A stretch of 5,352 nt of DNA from Clostridia bacterium (lineage in GTDB: Bacteria > Bacillota > Clostridia > Oscillospirales > Butyricicoccaceae): NCBI GenBank assembly GCA_017560175.1, contig JAFYOK010000095.1:1-5352 (forward strand). The letters run 5' to 3'. Position numbers and translations under genes: made by a program. Positions within the stretch are counted from its first letter, which is position 1; each line of letters opens with the position of its first letter. The notes beneath the pieces are model-generated. The model saw only the letters and a list, made by a program, of their open reading frames with translations. It had not been told where the DNA came from and did no database searches. Positions 1-5,352 of this stretch are shown here, in pieces.

Positions 1-415
1 CGTTTCCATTCAGGCACAGATCATCAACCTGCTGGAAGAGATCCAGGAGGAGATGAACATCTCTTACCTGTTCATTGCCCACGACCTGGGCGCTGTCAAG
101 CACATTTCCGACCGCATCGGCGCCATGTATCTGGGCAGCCTGGTTGAGATCGGCGACAGCGAAGAGCTCTACCATAATCCCCTGCACCCCTATACCCGTG
201 CCCTGCTTTCGGCGATTCCCATTCCCGATCCCAAGGCCATGCGCAGCCGCCCGGCTCTCGATCTGGATGGCGAGATCCCCTCGCCCCTCAACGTACCCAC
301 AGGCTGTGCATTCCGCACCCGTTGCCCCCAGGCAATGCCGATCTGCGCTGAAGTCAAGCCTGAACTGCAAACCGTAGGGACATCACAGGTGGCCTGCCAT
401 CTGTATGCCAAATAA
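1..415 (+). CDS. oppF: Oligopeptide ABC transporter ATP-binding protein, OppF/DppF type (5' part missing)
   Basis: This is the C-terminal 137 codons of a cytoplasmic ATPase subunit that would power peptide import through an OppBC-type membrane channel. The reading frame is open from base 2 and ends at TAA 413-415. The visible part starts just after the expected Walker B/D-loop region (VSIQAQIINLL) and contains the H-loop (IAHDL, about bases 77-91). It then has the oligopeptide-transporter C-terminal extension with HNPLHPYTRALLSAIP and a PSP..PTGC segment. Four cysteines follow in a CX5CX6CX16C arrangement (codons at 305, 323, 344 and 395), a pattern typical of OppD/OppF/DppF tails and linked in some family members to an iron-sulfur cluster. 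Walker A and the ABC signature lie outside the window. The spacing of the tail favours OppF/DppF over OppD, but peptide class (oligo-, di-peptide or nickel) cannot be told from this fragment. The binding-protein gene follows 26 bp downstream, probably in the same operon. Confidence 0.9.
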   Translation, partial: VSIQAQIINLLEEIQEEMNISYLFIAHDLGAVKHISDRIGAMYLGSLVEIGDSEELYHNPLHPYTRALLSAIPIPDPKAMRSRPALDLDGEIPSPLNVPTGCAFRTRCPQAMPICAEVKPELQTVGTSQVACHLYAK

Positions 416-427
416 ATCTTTCTTCAA

Positions 428-433
428 AAGGAG
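428..433 (+). promoter_or_regulatory. Ribosome binding site of oppA
   Basis: AAGGAG lies 8 bases before ATG 442. It decides the start: an in-frame GTG at 433 overlaps this site itself and so cannot use it, which makes 442 the correct start. No separate promoter is evident in the 26-bp gap after the ATPase gene, so the gene is probably reached by readthrough from upstream. Confidence 0.85.
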
Positions 434-441
434 TGTTTCCA

Positions 442-2121
442 ATGAGAAAATCCCTCATCGCACTGCTGCTCGCTATGCTGATGTGCTTCTCCCTGCTGGC
501 CGGTTGTTCCGGTGACAAGGAAGAGGCTACAACCGAGAGCGAGACCAACGCAGAAGTTTCCACAGAGACAACAGAGAAGACCGAAGAAGCTGCTGTCAAC
601 GAGATCACAACAGCTACAAACACAAGCTTCGCTACTCTGGACCCCGCACTGATCTCCACAACCGCTATGGGCAATGTCTACTCCAACGCCAGCGCCAACT
701 TCTTCCGCGCACAGGCTGACGGTACACTGGCCCTGGATCTGGGTGATTCCTACACCTTTGATGACGAGACACTGACCTACACCTTCACACTGAAGGAAGG
801 CCTGAAGTGGTCCGACGGCGAGCCTCTGACCGCTGAGCACTATGTTTACGCTATCAAGCGTGCCATCGGCTACGGCCCCGACAACGCTTACGCTGCAAGA
901 AACCTGGTTTCCTTCATCGTCGGCGCTTCCGAGGCTGCTGATGCACAGATGGATGTTGCAGACATGGAGAACGTCGGCGTCAAGGCGATTGACGACCGCA
1001 CCTTCACAGTCGAGCTGAACACCGTCCATCCCTTCTTCTACAAGTTCTTCTCCGGCAACACCACATCTCCCGTCCGCCCCGACTTCGCAGTCGAGCACGA
1101 GAGCGCATGGTCTGTCAACGGCACATACCCCAGCTGCGGCCCCATGGTCATGGAGTCCATCAGCCCCGAGGAGCAGGCCGTCTTTGTTAAGAACGACAAC
1201 TACTGGAATGCTGAGGAAGTCACACTGGACAAGCTGACCGTTCTGGTCATGCCCGACCAGTCCGCACAGCTGAACGCCTTCAAGGCAGGCCAGCTGGACA
1301 TCGCTGTCAACGTTCCCTCCGAGACAGCTTCCAACAGCCAGTACGCAAACAGCCTGTTCAAGGCTGAGAAGTACACCAGCAACTACTTCATCCTGTTCAA
1401 CACAGGCGCTAAGAACACAGTTCCCGAGCTGAAGGATGTCCGCGTACGTAAGGCTATGAACATGGCCATCGATAAGGACACCATGCTGGCAGTTCTGTCC
1501 GGCGGCGACTACAACGTCAAGCTGGACGGCTTCATCCCCTACGGCTTCGAGGGTGCTAACGGCGACTTCCGTGCAGAGAAGGGCTACTTCCCCTATGATC
1601 TGGACGGCGCTAAGAAGCTGATGGAAGAGGCAGGTTACAGCGAGAGCAACCGCCTGTCCTTCGAGTACCTGTACTCCAACAACCAGTTCCACGCTGACGT
1701 TGCACAGATGCTGCAGCAGATGTGGAGCCAGATCTACATCGACATCGAGCTGAAGAGCGTTGAAGGCGGCGTCTTCTATGACTTCGTCGACAACGGCGAG
1801 TTCACAACCTGCCGTTACGCGAACTCCGACTCCTCTGACCCCCTGAACTTCTTCAAGATCTTCACAAGCGACGCTCAGATCGAGGGTTGCCAGGCTATCA
1901 ACGATGCTACATACGACGCACTGGTCGCAGAGGCATACACTCTGACAGACCGCGCTGAGTACATCGCTAAGCTGCACGAGATCGAAGACTACATGGTCGG
2001 CGAGATGGCTTATGTCGTTCCCCTGCTGACACAGACACCCGTTGTCCTGGTCAGCGAGAATGTCGAAGGCTTCTGGACAACCGTTTCCGGCACAACCCAG
2101 TACTTCAATATCGTAAAGTAA
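442..2121 (+). CDS. oppA: Peptide ABC transporter substrate-binding lipoprotein (SBP family 5)
   Basis: A 559-residue extracellular lipoprotein that would capture peptides and deliver them to the Opp permease. Residues 1-21 form a lipoprotein signal peptide (MRKS, then a hydrophobic stretch) with lipobox LAGC and lipidated Cys22. Residues 23-52 are a Thr/Glu-rich acidic spacer that probably holds the domain away from the membrane. The SBP_bac_5 fold follows. Recognisable segments are the TLKEGLKWSDGEPLTAEHYVY region (about 116-136), the GTYPSCGPMVM...VKNDNYWNAEE region (227-259), the KDVRVRKAMNMAIDK segment (331-345), and FPYDLDGAKKLMEEAGY (383-399). The length fits the OppA/DppA family. Codon use is strongly biased (mostly CTG, AAG, GAG, AAC); by hand count 27 of 46 Thr codons are ACA, whereas the aro genes opposite favour ACC, which suggests high expression. 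It is the last gene of its operon, after the ATPase, and ends 9 bp before a terminator hairpin. Family is clear; the actual ligand is not. Confidence 0.93.
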   Translation: MRKSLIALLLAMLMCFSLLAGCSGDKEEATTESETNAEVSTETTEKTEEAAVNEITTATNTSFATLDPALISTTAMGNVYSNASANFFRAQADGTLALDLGDSYTFDDETLTYTFTLKEGLKWSDGEPLTAEHYVYAIKRAIGYGPDNAYAARNLVSFIVGASEAADAQMDVADMENVGVKAIDDRTFTVELNTVHPFFYKFFSGNTTSPVRPDFAVEHESAWSVNGTYPSCGPMVMESISPEEQAVFVKNDNYWNAEEVTLDKLTVLVMPDQSAQLNAFKAGQLDIAVNVPSETASNSQYANSLFKAEKYTSNYFILFNTGAKNTVPELKDVRVRKAMNMAIDKDTMLAVLSGGDYNVKLDGFIPYGFEGANGDFRAEKGYFPYDLDGAKKLMEEAGYSESNRLSFEYLYSNNQFHADVAQMLQQMWSQIYIDIELKSVEGGVFYDFVDNGEFTTCRYANSDSSDPLNFFKIFTSDAQIEGCQAINDATYDALVAEAYTLTDRAEYIAKLHEIEDYMVGEMAYVVPLLTQTPVVLVSENVEGFWTTVSGTTQYFNIVK

Positions 2122-2127
2122 AAAATG

Positions 2128-2155
2128 AAAGCCCCGTCCTCGGACGGGGCTTTTT
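2128..2155. terminator. Bidirectional intrinsic terminator between oppA and aroQ
   Basis: GCCCCGTC (2131-2138) pairs perfectly with GACGGGGC (2143-2150) around a CTCG loop. AAA at 2128-2130 can extend the stem with TTT at 2151-2153. On the + strand the stem is followed by TTTTT; on the - strand it is followed by TTTCATTTTTT (complement of 2120-2130). The hairpin sits 9 bp from each of the two convergent stop codons (oppA TAA ending at 2121, aroQ TAA starting at 2160). It can therefore serve as a Rho-independent terminator for both operons. Confidence 0.92.
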
Positions 2156-2159
2156 CTGT

Positions 2160-2594
2160 TTATTTTCCGTAATGTTCCTTGAGCCAGAGGATTGCCTGAC
2201 GGTAGCCGTCGAGACCCTGTCCCTTGATGGTATGGACACAGGCCATACCGGGGTAGGAGATATGGCGGAAAGGCTCGCGGGCATCGACATTGGAGATGTG
2301 TACCTCAACGGTGGGGATGGCCACCGCCTTGAGGGCATCGAGGATGGCGATGGAGGTGTGGGTATAGGCAGCAGGATTGATGACCATGGCATCGACCTTG
2401 CCGTAAGCTGCCTGGATGCGGTCGACCAGATCGCCTTCGTGGTTGGACTGGTACTGTTCGACCTCCAGACCCTCGGCCTGCGCCGTTTCCTCCAGCAGGG
2501 CCAGCAGGTCGGCAAAGGTGTTTTTGCCATAGATGCCCGGTTCGCGAATGCCCAGCATATTGATGTTGGGGCCGTTGATAACAAGGATCTTCAT
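2160..2594 (-). CDS. aroQ: 3-dehydroquinate dehydratase, type II
   Basis: A 144-residue cytoplasmic enzyme that converts 3-dehydroquinate to 3-dehydroshikimate (shikimate pathway step 3). It is full length for the type II family, which forms dodecamers. The family motifs are all visible: NGPNINMLGIREPGIYG near the N-terminus with Arg17 and catalytic Tyr22 in the mobile lid, QSNHEG (49-54), INPAAYTHTS (72-81) with Asn73 and His79, and VEVHISN (96-102) with Glu97 and catalytic His99, followed by AREPFRH with Arg106 and Arg110. By motif alignment these match the known active-site residues of the Mycobacterium tuberculosis enzyme with an offset of two. It is the last gene of the aro operon; its ATG lies one base after the TGA of the upstream fusion gene, and its TAA is 9 bp from the shared terminator. 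The symbol aroQ here means dehydroquinase, not the AroQ class of chorismate mutase present in the next gene. Confidence 0.97.
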   Translation of the reverse strand: MKILVINGPNINMLGIREPGIYGKNTFADLLALLEETAQAEGLEVEQYQSNHEGDLVDRIQAAYGKVDAMVINPAAYTHTSIAILDALKAVAIPTVEVHISNVDAREPFRHISYPGMACVHTIKGQGLDGYRQAILWLKEHYGK

Positions 2595-2595
2595 A

Positions 2596-4086
2596 TCAGT
2601 TTGCCTCCAGAATCTTCAGGATCTGTGTGATGGTATCATCGAGGGTGCCGTTGTTGTCGATGGTGTGGTCGGCAAAGGCAGCATAGAGGGGATCACGGAC
2701 AGCGAACATTTCGGCCAGTTTACCTGCCTGTGAAAGGGGGCGGCCCTCGGTGGGCAGACGGTCGAGGTCGCGGTGCAGACGGAAGATGGTGCCGTTCTGA
2801 TGGAGGAAAGGGTAGTTTTCCGGTCGGGTAATGCAGCCGCCACCGGTGGCCACCACAAGGCCCGAGCGCTTGCCCAGATCAGCCAGGACGGCACTTTCGT
2901 AGCGGCGGAAGCCTTCCTCGCCTTCGTCTTCAAAGATGGCAGGGATGGGCTTTGCGGCCAGTTTTTCGATCTCGGCATCGGCATCGACAAAGGTCTTGCC
3001 CAACTTTTCGGCCAGCAGACGGCCGACGGTGGACTTGCCGCATCCGGGCATACCGATCAGCAGGATATTTTCCATCTGCAGGCGCAGCTTTTTATAAATG
3101 GCAGGAATGACAGCGTTGGGAATATCACAGCCTGTGAAATGCTCGGCAGCTTCCTTGGCCTGGGCTACCAGCATCCAGAGACCGTTCATGGCAGGGATGC
3201 CGAGGCTTTCGGCATCCAGCAGCAGACGGGTGCGTGCAGGATTGTAGATGAGATCCAGTACGCCATTCAACCGGGGGAAAAGGCGCAGATCGACGGGAGA
3301 AACGCCTGTATTGGGTGCCATGCCCACAGGGGTGGCATTGATGATAAAGGCAGCATCGGCATGGCGGTCGAGGTTTTCATAGTTGTTTTCGCCGCTGCGG
3401 GAGATGACCACGACCTCGGCGCCCAGTTCTTCCAGGACGGCTACGGCAGTATTGGAGGCACCGCCGCTGCCCAGAACCAGGCACTTCTTTCCGGCAACGG
3501 CAAAGCCGCCTTCCAGTACCATGGAACGGAAGCCGAAGTAGTCGGTATTATGTCCCCACAGGGTACTGTCGGGGCGGCGGACGATGGTGTTGACGGCGCC
3601 CAGTTTTTCGGCTGTGGGAGAAAGGGCATCCAGATGGGGGATGACCGTCTTTTTATAGGGGATGGTGACATTGAGGCCGCTGAAATGGCCTTCTTTGAGG
3701 AAAGATTCCAGTTCTTCCGGCTCTTTTTCAAAGAGGTCGTAGGCATAGTCACCCAGGTCACGATGGATGGTGGGTGAATAGCTGTGGCCCAGTTTGCGGC
3801 CCAGCAGACCGCAGACCGGGCGGGTGCCGTTGCGCCGGTGCTGATAGGCGCGGCTGATTTCAAAAATATGTCCGTAGAGGGCCTGTACCGAGGGGCCGAA
3901 GTCTTCGCCGGCCAGATTGCCCAGCTTTTCCAGAATGGCCTGTTCGCGGGCGGGAACATAGACCGGCAGACCGTTGGCTTTTTTGTATTCGGCAACACGG
4001 CGGGAAACGTCCATGCGGCGGCAGAACAGGTCTACCAGCTGACGGTCGATCTCGTCGATTTCTGTGCGAAGGGTATCGAGGTTCAT
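2596..4086 (-). CDS. aroE-aroK: Trifunctional fusion: chorismate mutase - shikimate dehydrogenase - shikimate kinase
   Basis: A 496-residue cytoplasmic protein with three enzyme domains in one uninterrupted frame. Residues 1-85 form an AroQ-class chorismate mutase (chorismate to prephenate) with Arg7, Arg24, Lys35, Arg47, Glu48, Ser78 and Gln82 matching E. coli active-site positions; Val44 stands where E. coli has Asp48. Residues 91-336 form shikimate dehydrogenase AroE (dehydroshikimate + NADPH to shikimate): shikimate-binding HSYSP (Ser102, Ser104), NVTIPYK with catalytic Lys145, GHNTD with Asp182, the nucleotide loop LGSGGAS (205-211), NATPVGM (250-256) and NGLWMLVAQA (301-310). Residues 338-496 form shikimate kinase AroK (shikimate + ATP to shikimate 3-phosphate): Walker A GMPGCGKST (345-353), DAD (368-370), GFRRYE with Arg394, TGGGC (414-418), lid GRPL with Arg449, and RDPLY with Arg464. 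The linkers are very short: about 8 residues between domains 1 and 2, almost none between 2 and 3. No ACT domain is seen. The gene begins 3 bp after aroC and is followed 1 bp later by aroQ. Domain identity is clear; activity of the mutase domain is inferred. Confidence 0.95.
   Translation of the reverse strand: MNLDTLRTEIDEIDRQLVDLFCRRMDVSRRVAEYKKANGLPVYVPAREQAILEKLGNLAGEDFGPSVQALYGHIFEISRAYQHRRNGTRPVCGLLGRKLGHSYSPTIHRDLGDYAYDLFEKEPEELESFLKEGHFSGLNVTIPYKKTVIPHLDALSPTAEKLGAVNTIVRRPDSTLWGHNTDYFGFRSMVLEGGFAVAGKKCLVLGSGGASNTAVAVLEELGAEVVVISRSGENNYENLDRHADAAFIINATPVGMAPNTGVSPVDLRLFPRLNGVLDLIYNPARTRLLLDAESLGIPAMNGLWMLVAQAKEAAEHFTGCDIPNAVIPAIYKKLRLQMENILLIGMPGCGKSTVGRLLAEKLGKTFVDADAEIEKLAAKPIPAIFEDEGEEGFRRYESAVLADLGKRSGLVVATGGGCITRPENYPFLHQNGTIFRLHRDLDRLPTEGRPLSQAGKLAEMFAVRDPLYAAFADHTIDNNGTLDDTITQILKILEAN
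2604..2608 (-). promoter_or_regulatory. Ribosome binding site of aroQ
   Basis: GGAGG on the - strand, 9 bases before ATG 2594. It lies within the last codons of the upstream fusion gene, consistent with translational coupling or reinitiation after the TGA at 2598-2596. Confidence 0.8.
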
Positions 4087-4089
4087 GGT

Positions 4090-5181
4090 CTATTTCCTCC
4101 TGTCGGTTTTGGTATTGCCCAGCATCAGGTCATAGATGGCGATGGCGGCAGCAGCCTCTACCACGGGCACAGCACGGGGCACGATACAGGGATCATGACG
4201 GCCGCCGATGACCAGTTCGGTGGTCTTGCCTTCGGTCAGAGAGACCGTCTGCTGGGGCTTGCCGATGGACGGTGTCGGCTTGAAGGCGGCTTGGAAGATG
4301 ACCGGCATACCGTTGGTGATGCCGCCAAGAATGCCGCCGCTGTGGTTGGTAGATGTGCGAATAGTATTATTTTCAATGATATAGGGATCGTTGCATTGGC
4401 TGCCTGTCATATAGGCGGCGGCATAACCTGCACCGAAATGAATACTCTTGACGGCGGGAATACCGTAAACGATCTGGGCGATGCGGCTTTCCACACCGCC
4501 GAACATGGGCTCGCCGATACCGGCAGGCAGACCGGTGATGAAACATTCGATGATGCCGCCGACGCTGTCTCCTTCGGCGCGGACTTCGGCGATACGATGG
4601 CGCATGGCCTCGCCGACAGCAGGATCGAGAACCGGGAAGTCTTCGGAAATACGGTCGATGGGAGGATCGGTGGGATCGTATTCATAAGGATCGGTGACAC
4701 CGCCGATGGAAACGATGAAGGCAGCAATACGGATGCCCTGCTGCTCCAGCCACTGCTTGCACAGGCCGCCTGCGATGCACAGAGGGGCGGTCAGACGGCC
4801 GGAGAAATGTCCGCCGCCGGCTGCATCCTGGAAGCCGCCGTATTTGACCTGGGCCGTATAGTCGGCGTGGCCGGGACGAGGATTGTCCTTCAGATGGGCG
4901 TAATCGCCCGAGCGGACATTGGTGTTTTCAATGATAGCGGCAATGGGCGCGCCGCAGGTATAGCCATCAACGATGCCGCCCAGGAATCTGGGACGGTCTT
5001 CCTCCTTGCGGGGGGTAGAGAGGTCGGTGCGGCCGGGCGCACGGCGGTTGAGGAATTTCTGAAGTTCGTCCATGTCACAGGGCAGACCTGCCGGGATACC
5101 GTCGAGGGTCATGCCGATGGCCGGGCCATGGGACTGGCCAAAGATGGATAGTTTTAAGTATTCTCCAAAGTTACTGCTCAT
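4090..5181 (-). CDS. aroC: Chorismate synthase
   Basis: A 363-residue cytoplasmic enzyme that removes phosphate from 5-enolpyruvylshikimate 3-phosphate to give chorismate, using reduced FMN (shikimate pathway step 7). The length fits the family. Key motifs are GQSHG (15-19) with His18, RRAPGR (46-51), RPGHAD (102-107), GGGHFSGRLTAP (122-133), NHSGGILGGITNG (279-291), and RHDPCIVPRAVPVVEA (328-343). The first motif has Gln where many homologues have Glu (GESHG), and the SGRLTA form replaces the more common SARETA. The start at ATG 5181 is chosen because MSSNFGEYLKLSIFGQSHG matches the family N-terminus and a GGAGG lies 5 bases upstream. A longer in-frame reading to 5331 would run through aroA in another frame and is not credible. 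The gene overlaps the end of aroA by 11 bp and is followed 3 bp later by the triple-fusion gene, whose mutase domain uses this enzyme's product. Confidence 0.97.
   Translation of the reverse strand: MSSNFGEYLKLSIFGQSHGPAIGMTLDGIPAGLPCDMDELQKFLNRRAPGRTDLSTPRKEEDRPRFLGGIVDGYTCGAPIAAIIENTNVRSGDYAHLKDNPRPGHADYTAQVKYGGFQDAAGGGHFSGRLTAPLCIAGGLCKQWLEQQGIRIAAFIVSIGGVTDPYEYDPTDPPIDRISEDFPVLDPAVGEAMRHRIAEVRAEGDSVGGIIECFITGLPAGIGEPMFGGVESRIAQIVYGIPAVKSIHFGAGYAAAYMTGSQCNDPYIIENNTIRTSTNHSGGILGGITNGMPVIFQAAFKPTPSIGKPQQTVSLTEGKTTELVIGGRHDPCIVPRAVPVVEAAAAIAIYDLMLGNTKTDRRK
4096..4101 (-). promoter_or_regulatory. Ribosome binding site of the chorismate mutase-AroE-AroK gene
   Basis: AGGAGG on the - strand, 9 bases before ATG 4086. 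It fixes the start so that the chorismate mutase domain is included in the translated protein. The site overlaps the final codons of aroC, just before its TAG at 4092-4090. Confidence 0.85.
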
Positions 5182-5352
5182 AATAACCTCCAAGACGGCG
5201 GTATTCATCCAAGAAGGAGGGATAGGATTTTTCGGTGCATTGTGCGCCGAGAATGGTGACCGGCGCGGTGCAGACGGTGGCGGCAATGGCAGCCGCCATG
5301 GCGATGCGGTGGTCATTCCGGGCATCGACAATGCCGCCGCGCAGGCCTGTGC
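5171..5352 (-). CDS. aroA: 3-phosphoshikimate 1-carboxyvinyltransferase (EPSP synthase), C-terminal end
   Basis: The last 59 codons of a gene running in from beyond the window edge, too short to stand out as an ORF with its own start. The translated end reads TGLRGGIVDARNDHRIAMAA, followed later by TILGAQCTEKSYPSF and a final LGGYYEQ, with TAA at 5173-5171. NDHRIAMA (about 68-92 bases in from the window edge on this strand) matches the conserved NDHRMAM segment of E. coli EPSP synthase, and the CTEKSYPSF segment matches its CTAKTFPDYF segment; the Asp, Arg and Lys are active-site residues. The enzyme joins phosphoenolpyruvate to shikimate 3-phosphate (step 6), making the substrate of the next gene, aroC. 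The stop codon lies inside aroC, giving an 11-bp overlap in a different frame. The N-terminal domain and the operon promoter lie outside the window. Confidence 0.92.
   Translation of the reverse strand, partial: TGLRGGIVDARNDHRIAMAAAIAATVCTAPVTILGAQCTEKSYPSFLDEYRRLGGYYEQ
5187..5191 (-). promoter_or_regulatory. Ribosome binding site of aroC, inside aroA
   Basis: GGAGG on the - strand, 5 bases before ATG 5181. The same bases encode a Gly-Gly pair near the end of AroA, so ribosomes finishing aroA pass over this site. With the 11-bp gene overlap this suggests coupled translation of aroA and aroC. Confidence 0.85.

Noticed and set aside
433..441. GTG start three codons upstream for oppA
   Set aside because: The GTG overlaps the ribosome binding site, and ATG 442 has ideal spacing and gives a typical lipoprotein signal start.
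424..1977. 517-codon open frame on the - strand opposite oppA
   Set aside because: It is fully antisense to a clear SBP gene, has a low-complexity Val/Leu/Cys-rich translation, and has no recognisable domain. Strong codon bias in oppA removes stops from this frame.
2599..3075. Independent shikimate kinase gene starting at Met338
   Set aside because: There is no ribosome binding site at suitable distance and the frame is continuous with AroE, so it is treated as a domain of the fusion.
2773..3777. 334-codon open frame on the + strand opposite the fusion gene
   Set aside because: Antisense to the AroE and AroK domains, whose motifs are complete; no domain of its own.
3784..5151. 455-codon open frame on the + strand opposite aroC and the start of the fusion gene
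   Set aside because: Antisense shadow of well-supported genes; the translation is Gly/Ala/Asp-rich with no family motif.
5182..5331. 50-codon N-terminal extension of aroC from 5331
   Set aside because: This stretch encodes the conserved end of AroA in another frame, and chorismate synthase homologues begin at the MSSNFGEY position.
1..5352. Mobile elements, CRISPR arrays, tRNAs, riboswitches or T-box leaders
   Set aside because: Coding density is near total, the only notable gaps are 26 and 38 bp, and no repeats or RNA-like structures beyond the terminator were seen. Any aro operon leader would be upstream of the window edge.

Overview
The window looks like ordinary chromosomal DNA from a moderately GC-rich, Gram-positive anaerobe-like bacterium. 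The best guess is a Clostridia member of the Oscillospiraceae/Ruminococcaceae type; this is inferred from gene style, not proven. Supporting signs are strong GGAGG-type ribosome binding sites before every gene with a visible start, a peptide-binding lipoprotein with a classic lipobox, and compact operons. I see no mobile element, CRISPR array, tRNA or rRNA.

Layout: two operons converge on one small terminator. On the + strand (1-2121) is the end of an oligopeptide ABC transporter operon: the C-terminal part of an OppF/DppF-type ATPase, then 26 bp, then a complete extracellular peptide-binding lipoprotein (OppA family, SBP_bac_5). The 38 bp between the operons (2122-2159) hold a strong GC hairpin flanked by A and T tracts, placed symmetrically so that it can stop transcription from both sides.

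On the - strand (2160-5352) is the end of an aromatic amino acid (shikimate/chorismate) operon. In transcription order it contains the C-terminus of aroA (EPSP synthase, step 6), aroC (chorismate synthase, step 7), one 496-residue gene that fuses three enzymes (chorismate mutase, shikimate dehydrogenase and shikimate kinase), and aroQ (type II 3-dehydroquinate dehydratase, step 3). The visible genes therefore cover steps 3 to 7 of the shikimate pathway plus the first committed step to phenylalanine and tyrosine. The junctions are very tight (11-bp overlap, 3-bp gap, 1-bp gap), so translation is probably coupled.

The most notable item is the triple fusion. Its dehydrogenase and kinase domains catalyse consecutive steps (4 and 5), but its N-terminal chorismate mutase acts three steps after the kinase, on the product of the neighbouring aroC. 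All main catalytic residues appear to be present, except that a residue equivalent to an active-site Asp of E. coli chorismate mutase is Val. The rest of the window is conventional.
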